A stretch of 64,000 bases of DNA from Piscicola geometra (taxonomy: Eukaryota > Annelida > Clitellata > Hirudinida > Piscicolidae). The DNA lies in contig OX030958.1 of NCBI GenBank assembly GCA_943735955.1, positions 6,790,626 through 6,854,625 on the forward strand, in the 5' to 3' direction. Made by a program: the position numbers and the translations under genes. Of the stretch, positions 11,693-21,494 are shown piece after piece (position 1 is the first letter of the stretch; every line of letters begins with the position of its first letter). Under the pieces are notes generated by a model that searched no databases, was not told the DNA's origin, and saw only the letters and a list, made by a program, of their open reading frames with translations.

Positions 11693-12568
11693 CTAGAAAT
11701 AGAAATAATGTTTTGAAAAACAATTTTCCTCAAGAAGCTCAGAAGCGACACAATTTACGGCTTTATTTAGCAACAGCCGTTTTTGGATTGCAGCCTCATG
11801 ATCATTTTGGTACCCGCTTTAGCGCCATTAACGCCATCAACTCGATCGTTGCTATCGTCTTCCCAAACAAATCTTTTAACGACATTAAACACTTTATCGC
11901 ATAAAATGAAAATTGGCTTTTATATAACTTACGACGTTGTAGATTAACCTGTTTATAAGACGGTTGGCAAGGCGATGAAATCAATATATAAATTAGTAAG
12001 TTTGTAGCAGGTCATAAACATAACGGCATGTTTGTTTTGAGGAAAAAGAACTCTTTCCAAGAATTGATTTTGAAAACCACAGGTGAAAGCGTTTAGTGAC
12101 GTAGTAGAGCATTGCAGGTAAACACGCCTTCCAGGCACCTAGAAGTTTCCGAGGTCTTTCGTTGCTCGAGATTCCAAATCATTACGACGATTCTATTCAA
12201 AAGGGCTGAATAGGCTGCATTTATATAAAATGAAATCAAACATTTCAACATACAATTTAGTTTTCAAAAAATTGAACGTTAAAAATTACAAAGTCATGAA
12301 AATTTGTAAGACCACAAGAGTTGAAAAGCTACATGCAAAATTAAAAAAATATAAAAATACGTTTGAGATTGCATTTAAAAATTAAATATATCCCTAAAAA
12401 ATGCTTAATTGTTATCAGAATCAGAAGTCTCCAAATGAGTTTGTTTTGATTACATTTCAGCAAAAATGAGACCAAAACATTGTAAAAATAAATTAAATTT
12501 TTACTTTTATAGCTAGATTAACAGGAGTCATATAGGCACTTAAACTACTCTACTTAACAACTTAGAGT

Positions 12569-12769
12569 CTACTTGAGCATTTTCGTCAACTTTTGATCTC
12601 TTTGCATCTCTTGTCTCCTCGCCTCCTTCTTCGCCTTCTTCCGCTTTTCCATTCTTTCCTTTTCCTTCTTCCTTCCGTCACTGACCAGCTTCAGCAGCAG
12701 GAGGATGTTGATCACGACGAGAACAATCACAATGACCGCGCAACCCATCGCCAGAACGGCTATCGCCAT
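12569..12769 (-). CDS. Small single-pass membrane protein with a highly basic tail, 66 aa
   Basis: ATG at 12769, TAG at 12569. Residues about 2-27 are a continuous hydrophobic helix (AIAVLAMGCAVIVIVLVVIN and following Leu run). The remaining 40 residues are almost entirely Lys, Arg, Glu and Gln (KKEKERMEKRKKAKKEARRQ), a typical cytoplasmic charged helix. This clean two-part design in AT-rich surroundings is unlikely by chance. The frame stays open upstream for about 10 codons (SRKKRKPSTK), so the true start may be in an upstream exon and this could be the last exon of a larger type I membrane protein. No family recognised. Confidence 0.5.
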   Translation of the reverse strand: MAIAVLAMGCAVIVIVLVVINILLLLKLVSDGRKKEKERMEKRKKAKKEARRQEMQRDQKLTKMLK

Positions 12770-12799
12770 CTTTGTCGATGGCTTTCTTTTTTTTCTTGA

Positions 12800-14712
12800 A
12801 AGAATATCTTTTTTATTGGGAGTTTATTTTTTTTCTTGGAAGTTTATATTTTTCTTTGAGGTTTTTATTTTTTCTTTGAGGTTTTTATTTTTTCTTTGAT
12901 GTTTATCTTTTTTTTTGGAGGTATATATTTTATCTTAATAACACTAAATTATATGTTTTTCAATAAACACTAGATTATATGTTTTTCAATAACACTAGAT
13001 TATATTTTTTCCTAATAACACTATAATTTATTTTTTATTCATAAGTTTATATTTGAAAGCATCTACAAATTTTGAAATCCTTAATGGGTCTGCGTTTCAG
13101 GGCTCCAGTTTCATTGGTTCAAAGAGTGGTTCACTGGGATGAAAAAGTGTTGAGAAGTATGAGTGGAATTTAATAAGGAAATTAATTTTTTCATCTAGGG
13201 TAGAAAATAATGTTACTGAGAGATTCATGGCAAGAGATTAGCTGTTGAATGTATTATTTGATAGAATCAATAGAGTAAACTAGGCCTATTCGGGGTTTTT
13301 AAGGTTTAATATATTCGGAAAATTTCACTTATATTCTATTTTTGGGAGTAGCTTTCAACATACCTAGGGTATTAGCCCGTTGAATTGCTGTTCAAGTACA
13401 TTAAAGTTTCCTGACTGATTCGATATTTATGATATAGGATTTACCACGTGTATAAAATCATAAAATATAGACCAAATCTATAAACCGCTAATAACATTAG
13501 CTTCTATGACTCGATGAACTTTTGTTTGCTTTTTTCTATTTATTATTTAACGACATTTAATCATGTAACTTTTTATCTTATATTTTCAATTTTAAATACG
13601 TCAGTTATCTAAATGAAGGATATACTATATTTTTGCAATTATTTGTTATAAAAAAATTGAATCATACAAAATCGTAATTGTTTAAATATAAAGTTATATT
13701 AAAAAAATAAATAATATAAATGTACAAGAATACACTTTTACACTATCTACGTTGCCATAAGAACAAAATACAAACACTTTATCGGTAAATTTGGCGAAAT
13801 GGTCCGAAAACCGATGAATACATGTGAATTTGAACAATTAATGATGAAAATAACCCAAGTAAATTTTGTTTAACGTGTTTATCTTGAGACGTTAAATTAT
13901 ACATAAAAATGAGGTTTTAGCATGCAAAAAAAACTAATTAATTTTTTCATAAAACAACTCGAATCATTATTTTGATTGAAAGTTGTATTATTTTGTCTAG
14001 GAGACAGATAAGAGCGAAAACAAACTAAACATTCTCTACATCAACAACGGTTATTTATCTGGAACTCAGGTTTTCACACCTGGATGAATAATTTTATTTT
14101 ACATTAAAGTTTAAAAAAAATGAAATCTGAAAAAATTATTAACTTATAATTACATAGATTTAACAATACTTCAATATATTATTGAAGTTTTCTCTTTTTA
14201 TTAAAGGAAATCTGTTTATAATAACATTTTATGTATTTTAAAATAGATATCTAATTATAAATATAATGGCATTTTTAATTGATTGAATCTATATATTTTA
14301 AATCAATTTTAATTAATAATTCGACGAAAAATGAAAACCTATTTGTAAAAGGCCTATTAAAAGAGTAATAAATTGTTTTATTGAACGAAATTAAGTTAAA
14401 AGAAATACATTTCATTTTAAAGTTAACAGAAAATGAAGAAAAGTTTGAGTTTTAATTTTTGCTTAACAATTAAAGGATTGTTAATATTAAAGAATTATTG
14501 ATTTAAAGGCTACCAGGATTTTGTACCTTTTCAAAATTGCTTGTCACCGCTTGAAAGCTTTAGAAATAATGAACAAGGTTTGACTTCTTAGTATGTCTCG
14601 TTCAATTATTTAAGCCTACTGCTAAAAAACGATGGACACAAAAAATACTAAAACAATCTTATACAGTACCCTACCTTTAAAACTCTGAGCGACTCACCAC
14701 CAACTTCCACAG
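12800..14712. other. AT-rich intergenic region
   Basis: Very AT-rich, with long T/A runs and short direct repeats near 12940-13020 (AACACTAGATTATATGTTTTTC repeated in variants). No exon, RNA gene or transposon recognised. Confidence 0.5.
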
Positions 14713-15813
14713 ATGTTCACGAGAATTTCGTCTGAAGAGGCTCGTGACATCCTGCAGACGTTTGTCATTCAAGACGACAAACTGAGCGCTTTGAAGCTGG
14801 TTAAAAGGTGATCTTGACACGTAATGATGATTTTATTATTTCACGTTGTTCGCCTTTCCTTTTATCAATTGCTTCTATAAATATATCTGAAATTGTCAAA
14901 ACGCTTTTGCAGAATTCTATAATTAAGAAACTGTTAACTAATTGTATTATTGTGGATTTTTCAAGTTATCACCTTTCTCACAATATCCACCAGGTACATA
15001 TCAGACCTCGACGCTGCCAACTCCAAGGAGGTCATCCTCTCCTGCTTCCAATGCGACGACTTCAAAGAACAAGCCTGCTCCGTCATCAATGTGGTTCGTG
15101 TCTTCGAAATTACAGCTCAGTTCTCTAAAGTTTCCCGTTTTTTATATACTTTATTAATAAAAGAATCTAGTCTTTTGAGTAATCTATTATAAAGTTACGA
15201 AAATATTCACAAGTACGAACCAACTAATAATTATAAATTATTATTTATTTCCACAACTGTTTCTTGCAGTTACGCTTGACGACGAAAGACATTCTGCCTG
15301 CAGGCGGTCACATGCAGTACAGTCCCATGGGCTCGATCTTCAACCAATCGACCCCCCTCGACCCCAAGATGTACCAGTCAGAGTACCAGTGCACATACCC
15401 GTACAAGGTGATTGGATGCTTGCTAAGAAGTCTAGAGTTTTCATTGATATGGCTTTGTTAAAAGGTTTAATCAAATAGTTTTAAACTGTTTATCGATTTC
15501 GATAATTGTGAACACAATCTCGACTTCTCTCCAGCCTGCAGAGAGATTCTTGGTGCCACAAATCGGCGTGGAGACAAGCAGCAAGCCGCCATCGTACACC
15601 GACGCATGCTGCAACCTCTCTTACCCGCTGCCGACCTCCACCAAGCCGTTCGGCTGCTTCGATAAGTGTCCCGCCAACAAGCCCCCCTACTTCGAGTACC
15701 CTTCTGGCGCCGCTCCTCTGGGCTTCCATAACCCCATTCAGAGAATCGGATACGAAGAAGATAAGGAGCAGTTCCACAAGGAGAGGTGTGACTGGGAAAA
15801 GGTGCATGCTTGA
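14713..15813 (+). CDS. DUF4476-like protein, 4 exons, 203 aa
   Basis: Exons 14713-14807, 14994-15093, 15270-15407 and 15535-15813 (612 nt, all GT-AG, phases 2, 0, 0). The N-terminal 75 residues are helical: SSEEARDILQTFVIQDDKLS, ALKLVKRYISDLDAANSK, ILSCFQCDDFKEQACSVINV. This alternating 'aromatic-D-x-K/R-x-x-A-L' pattern resembles the DUF4476 module found in many animal proteins of unknown role. The remaining part is Pro/Tyr/Cys-rich (PAGGHMQYSPMGSIFNQS, DACCNLSYPLPTSTKPFGCF, CPANKPPYFEYP) and ends in a charged tail EKVHA. No signal peptide or TM. The ATG directly follows a CACAG, so a 5' UTR intron or another upstream coding exon is possible. The last exon ends 186 bp from the 3' end of the LRR gene on the other strand (tail to tail). 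Confidence 0.8.
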
Positions 15814-15999
15814 AGGAAAATACTTAGAAAATATCGATTTATTTATGGAGTGGAAGATTTATTTGAAGTTTTTTGAGATTTATGTGAACACTTTTAGAAG
15901 ATTTATTTCATTGAAACACTTTATATTACATTTTCTCACATTCAAATGTTTAGAAGAAAAATCTTTAAAACCTTAAAAATTCATTTTTGTTGCATGTCT

Positions 16000-18900
16000 T
16001 CACTGCTCACTGCTCACTGAGCTGCGTTCAGAGCTGTTGTTGGAGTGCTTAGATGCGTTCATGAAGGCCTTGAAGGCTTCTGGCTCAGGACTGCCAGATG
16101 CCAACGCCTCTCGAGAGGGTGATGGCGTGCTCCTGGGACTCAAAAGATCCTCGTCTGACGATTCTGCTATTTCTACTTTTTTACGCTGTTGAGGCTTCGA
16201 AGTTCCTGACAAGCGCTGTTTCTCTTCCACTTTATTCAGCTTCACTTGCTCTTTCACTCCTTTTATTAACCTACTGCAGCGTGGTAACAAATATTTATTG
16301 AAATTTAGAAAAGATACAATATTAAATAGTAAACAAAAACTCTTACCGACACAAAAAACTCGCTATTCCAAATTTAAGTCTAGAATAGATGAAGACAAAA
16401 AAGAGATGAATAAGCAAGGAAGCAGAAGGACTTACTGGTAGTTGATCTTGCTCTCCTTGCCGCTCGAGTCGAACCTCTGCAGGAGCTTCTCAAAGTCGTA
16501 CTCGTCCAGAGGCACCTTAGCTTTCTGGCACGTCAAATCGTTTGAATTAACTTTCTTTGATGAAATTGAAAATAATTGATAAAATGTTCAACAAATCGAT
16601 TAAATAAATGTATAAGGCTTTTTCATAAATTCAAAGCGTTTTTTTTCATTTTTAATCAAAATAAATAAAGTCGAGACACCTTCAGTCCTCTCACAAAGTG
16701 TTCCCTGGGTACTTTGTATTGTTTTTCAGGATCGTGTGTTTTGAAAAGGTCGTAGGGTTTGATTGCCTTATCCGCCATGAATTGAACCAGCAGTTTCAAG
16801 GGGTCGCATCGAAGAACTGTGTTGTGCGGGACGTCATAGATTGACAGCTTACGATAATAAAATAGGGAAAACAAAGGTACATGTTAGGATAACTTGTTTT
16901 TAATAATTTGAAAATTGAAGTTCTAGCTTTTTATAAAATATGCCGTAAGATGTAAATAAATTCCAAACTGTTCAACTTTCCAGCATTCCACCCACCCACC
17001 CATTCTCCTCCCATAAATGTCATTGCTCTCGCTTATTTTTCCATGCCTCACGACCACTGTCTTGTTCTTTTGCAAACTTTCTATCACGTACACTATTTTA
17101 CCGTTCACGGTCACGCCCTGGTTAATGTATCGAAAGATTTGGTCAAAGTAACGAAATATTATTTTTTATAATTATTTTGAAGAATTTAAATTATTAAATA
17201 ACAAAATAATTTAAAGAAACTAGTTTTCGACCTTAAAGTCAAGTAGAGTAAGCGCGCTCTGAGGACTTTCAACGGCGTCCAGAATGTCAAGAACACCCGT
17301 CATTGTAAGCGGATTGCCTCCTATCTGGTTTAACATTCTCAATATTTTTTTTTATTGTCATGAATTTAGTTTAATCATTTAAAAGTTAGTAAGTCGATGA
17401 AGATTGCTTCAACTAATTAATTCGCTCTTTACGTGACGAAACATACTTCCAAAGGCTTTTCACGGAAAAATAATTTACCGCAAAAGGCAGAACTAACTTC
17501 TCAAGCACGGAGACAAACTCACATACAAAACTTCGAGAGTGTCGTTTTCCTTGAGTCCCTTGGAGACGTTGAGGGCGCCTTCCCAGTTGATTCGGTTGTG
17601 CGCAACGTTGAGTTCTCTCAGGTACTTGTTGCCTCTCAGTAGCTCACACAGAGTGGCAGAGCCTGTGAAGGTGGGTGAGATGAAAGAATTGAAGCTATTT
17701 GAATCGATCATTGTTCGAAGGAATGTATCATGTAGATGTGGATGTGGTCAATTCCATTTGATTTGAAACCAAGTTTGTTATGCGCATGATCATTGATGGT
17801 AAATGATTAATGAAGATTAAACATGATCATTGATTGGTGTGATTTGAGAATAAAACTCTTTAAATATATATCCAGCGACCTGCAAGAGAAATTCCGTTCC
17901 AGGAAATATCGAGATGGGAAAGGCAGTAGTTTCGTTTGAGGCAGGAGAAGAGATGGGTGGCCTGCATTTGGTTCCAACTCAGATCCAACTTTTCAATAGA
18001 GTTGTTGCTCGCTGGTGAAAGAAGAAGAGTGGGTAGATGCGTTTTACTATTAGATGAGTTCAACAGTAGTTCTTGGCAAAATTTTATATATAATAACTTC
18101 GTAGTTTGTTTGGTATTTTAAGACCTTTAAATATTTTAGATTTTTTTGGGAGTTGAAGAGTTTAAAAGTTTAAGCTTAAAATTTTTAAATGAGCAGCCAC
18201 AAAAATTAATAATTAAAAAGCTCAAAAGTATAATAATGCAAAATGAATAACAGACTGACTTGAAGCTACACTAGCCAATATTCAATAAAACTTAAACATA
18301 AAGTTGAACCGATGTATGACCAGAGGAAAGAATAATTGTGCTTTTTAGAATCTCAATTAGTTCCCAATCTAGTATAAATAGCGGTTGAAATCTCCAAGAA
18401 GTATCGAGGTTTTAAAAAATCAAAATCTTCATTTGATCTTCATTCCCCCTCCGAACAGCAAAATGTTCTTCCGATTCTTGATCGTGGCAGTCTTGATACA
18501 GTTGGTCTTTTCTCGTTCTCTGACAGGTTGGTCTTTTTTTGAAGTTCTCACAGATATTTTCTCAACAATTTATCTATCAATTTTTTAACGTTACTTAAAA
18601 ACTTCTTCTTAAACATACTATTCCCACATTCTTTACTATTTATTATTATTTATTCTTCTCACATTGAGACCTATCGAACAATTTTGAATTGATGAAAAAG
18701 ATAAAGAAGTCCCAGAGAAGAAAGAAGGCTACGCAAATGAGCCTGGATCGACCTACAAAGGCGGTGACTACGCCAGCGAATTAGGAAGAAGCAAGTGCCA
18801 CTTGAAGCCTGCCTACAAGAAGCTGTCCCTCGAGAACAAGGAGCCAGTCTTCGTCAGGTACATCTACAACGACAAGGAAAACGCTTGCCAGACCTTTCTA

Positions 18901-20843
18901 GCTACGAAGGAAGACGCGAATGTCTTCAAAAATGTTGGGGAGTGTCTCAAGGCATGTATTCAGCTGCCCAAAGACTTCAGTGAGATTTTAGTTTTAGTTT
19001 TGTTTCAAAGTTTTGGCACATGGGCAGTGTGAAGTTGAATGAGTGAATGAATGAGAAAAAATGTTAAACAAGATTATAAAAACTGTTATATTCCAAGGTG
19101 CCGAGGAGTACTTTGGTTGAATCTGCAGTGGCTCCCTTGATGGCACTGTCACAACCGAGCTTCTCATTGACATCAATTGATTCTAATAGTTTGTTGAAAT
19201 AAATCATTCGTATACCGATTGTTTTAGAACTATATGAACTGTTAAAATTCTGATTTGGAAATAAAAATTTTAAAGTATTTTGTGTTGACAATTAATTTCA
19301 AAATCTTCATAGACTTTTGATGAAAACTAAAACATCATCGGTCGTTATTAACACCGTATGTAACAACACCGTATGTTAATAACAGTCAAGATTTTTTAGG
19401 CTACAGTTTTCGGTAAGTTTCATACCAAAAGCTTGGATGAAGACGATAGAAGAGTCGCTGAAGGAGTTGTGGCTCAGGTTCAAGTCGACTACACTTTCGT
19501 TCCTCTGCGAGCATGTGTTCAATGGTGTTTTAGAATAATTATAATTTAATAATGAAAAGATTTTCGAAGATTTATAAATTTATAAATTTAGTAACTTTCG
19601 AATACCCTCGTGAAAGCAAAACCACAAGAAACAAGCAGGAGAAGACGAATGCCAACTTAAGTGGAAAGTAGTAAGATATGTGGAAAAGAGTAATAGATAA
19701 GTTCAAATGAATTTGTAAATATAATAGACATTCAAACATATTGAAACTCACTTCAATTGCTTCGGCCAGCACTTCCGCATCATAATCCCGCAGTTCATTA
19801 TCTTAAATTTATTCGTATTAAAACAATATTTCATAATAATACAATTAATTTTCAACTCATACAGATTGCTTATAGAACTCGTTGAATGAAAAAATCGTTT
19901 ATCAAGAAAAAGCAGAGCTCACCAGCCAAGTTGAGTCTTTCGATTTTGTGCCTGTTGAGAAGGAGGTCTGCCAAGGCCAATGCACCCACACTTCCAATCC
20001 TGTTTCGTGCCAAGTTCTTGGGAAAAATTCGATAATTCATCTTTTCGATTTATCGATTTTTGTTGTCTGTACTATTCACAGCCAGACAGACGCAAGCCAT
20101 GTTTCAATGGTTCTGAAAACCATGGTTCTTATGCGCCAGAGACGCCACTCCACACGAAATACACATCTCTCAATGCATACGTCGCAAACACCGCATTATA
20201 TACACTAGGTATATGATAGTTCACGGTTGCTTGTCAGGGATTCGAACAGGCAACCTTTGAGTCGCAAGTCCGACGTCTACCATCTAAGGCTTTCCCGCTC
20301 CCCGATTGTAATTTTATCAAGGTTTATGCATTCTAGCTAAAAGAATAGCGAGTAAAAAGAGTTTCACTGACGACGTTTTTGATGGTTTTGTTTTGCATGA
20401 GCATGTCACACAGGAAGATACAGCCCTCTCCCTCCAGACCATTCTCCTCCAGCAGCAACGACTCCACACTAGTGTTCCTCTGAAATTGTTTTATCGCTTC
20501 AGAAATAAAATATTAATATTAAATATTAATCATATTTTGAATTTAATCCTCATTTATAACTTCTTACATCTTTCTAATATAAAGCCTCCCAAGCCCCGAT
20601 CTCACATGCACGCACCGTCAAAGAGGCAGCAAGGGCCTTGATGTTTGTGGCGCCCAGATTGCGGTGGCAGAGGTCCATCTCAGACGAACTCAGATGCTTC
20701 AAGATGCTTTGCGAGGGAGTGATCTTGAGCAGCTTGCAGGCGGTCGTGTACGCCATCTTGCTGATTTCATCGGAGCTGGCTGCTGAACTGCTTGTCGGCA
20801 TCGATGAACCACCTTCTGACGACTTAGCTGATAAATAAGCCAT
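16000..20843 (-). CDS. LRRC74A: LRRC74A-like leucine-rich-repeat protein with C-terminal EF-hand-like region, 12 exons, 506 aa
   Basis: Exons (minus): 20843-20616, 20479-20372, 20016-19923, 19801-19752, 19504-19426, 18011-17880, 17662-17523, 17324-17232, 17117-17052, 16847-16680, 16524-16436, 16273-16000; total 1521 nt with every phase matching. After a Ser-rich N-terminus (1-40) there are about eight RNI-type LRRs: VESLLLEENGLEGEGC, NVNLARNRIGSVGALAL, RLNLADNELRDYDAEVL, DLNLSHNSFSD, KLDLSWNQMQ, HLDISWNGISLAG, ELNVAHNRINWEGAL, VLYIGGNPLTMTGVL. These match the LRRC74A/B family in order and spacing, including LDFK and a VNGKIVYVIES-like segment. Residues about 345-430 resemble an EF-hand pair (YDLFKTHDPEKQYKVPREHF, FEKLLQRFDSSGKESKINY), but the loops lack a full set of acidic ligands. 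The tail is Ser-rich. Role unknown, probably a cytoplasmic scaffold. A complete gene and a SINE sit inside two of its introns. Confidence 0.9.
18373..18380 (+). promoter_or_regulatory. TATA box of the nested Kunitz-like gene
   Basis: TATAAATA followed by GCGG, about 90 bp upstream of the ATG at 18463. This is a good TATA element for a start site near 18400-18410. It is oriented with the nested + strand gene, not the host gene. Confidence 0.65.
18463..19120 (+). CDS. Secreted Kunitz-like protein lacking the reactive-loop disulfide, 121 aa, nested in an LRRC74A intron
   Basis: Exons 18463-18526, 18701-18979 and 19098-19120 (366 nt; phases 1 and 1). Residues 1-18 (MFFRFLIVAVLIQLVFSR) are a signal peptide. 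A charged linker (KEVPEKKEGYANEPG) precedes a Kunitz/BPTI-type domain: C at the start, then RYIYNDKENACQTF, which matches the BPTI core, and ECLKAC as the last Cys pair. Only four of six Cys remain. The pair that normally ties the inhibitory loop (C2-C4) is absent, and the GC of the YGGC motif is replaced (LATKE). The protein may therefore fold but is unlikely to be a standard serine-protease inhibitor. The last exon adds only SAEEYFG. An AATAAA lies near 19196. The gene sits whole in the intron between host exons at 18011 and 19426, on the other strand, with its own TATA box. Confidence 0.85.
20060..20305 (-). mobile_element. tRNA-derived SINE in an LRRC74A intron
   Basis: Read on the minus strand, the segment begins (near 20305) with a tRNA-like head: GGGAAAGCCTTAGATGGTAG (A-box region), GTCGGACTTGCGACTC (anticodon arm) and a T-loop GTTCGAATCC (B box). 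A unique body of about 150 bp follows, with an inverted CCATGGTTTTCAGAACCATTG-like hairpin, and ends in an A/T-rich AAAATCGATAAATCGA tail. The acceptor stem does not close properly, so it is not a functional tRNA. It fills most of the intron 20017-20371. Target-site duplications were not evident by eye. Confidence 0.6.
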
Positions 20844-21494
20844 TGCCGTTTAGGACTTTAGCGTTCTGAATTAAAGATAGACTTATATGGGTGTAGCAAG
20901 AAATAAAGTTATTTGTGATTTACGTAGGAATGTAAAACAATTCTTTTATAAAATTATCACTTCAATTTTCATTGACTGATAATACTACATACAAAACAAT
21001 TCACTGCGTTTATATTTTCAAAACTCCAACATGTTTATAAAATGTAGCTTCTTCGTTCAAGTATTGCCTCTATGTACACATATTCCAATCTAAGACTCCA
21101 TGAGTTTCCATGGAACCTTGCAAGCTTTCAAATGCATAATTCATAAGAAATTCCCTCATGAATATTTTCGTTAAAAATCTTATTTGAAAACATTTTCAAG
21201 ATAAAAGTATTGTTCCCGTATTCACGGAAAGACCTTGAAAAATTCATCTTTCATCATTTAAATTAGTTTAAAAGGTTGGTTCGTATTCAATGTGCGAGTC
21301 CATATTATTTCAGAGTTTTTCCAACCACTATGACATTATCTTCTTTAATTTCTGATTTGTTCTCGTCATTTTTCTTCAAGTATTTGATCTTCTTCACAAG
21401 TCTCTGGAAATTGTTTAACCACATTGTGAATAAAAATAACAAGCGAGCTAATTCATTGCTCATGAAAAATATAAATTCTCAAAATAAATCTGTC
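20844..21494. other. Intergenic spacer, LRRC74A-like to TRPV
   Basis: About 650 bp, AT-rich, between the start of the LRR gene and the 3' end of the TRPV gene, both on the minus strand. It presumably holds the LRR promoter and the TRPV 3' UTR. No motif is clear enough to call. Confidence 0.5.

Noticed and set aside
16923..17051. Extension of LRRC74A-like exon 9 to 17114-16923 (RHGKISESNDIYGRRMGG...)
   Set aside because: A good GTGAGG donor at 17051 gives the correct phase to the next exon, and the extension loses family-like character.
20215..20300. Functional tRNA gene
   Set aside because: The A-box, anticodon and T-arm regions are recognisable, but the acceptor stem does not pair and a non-tRNA body follows, so a tRNA-derived SINE is the better call.
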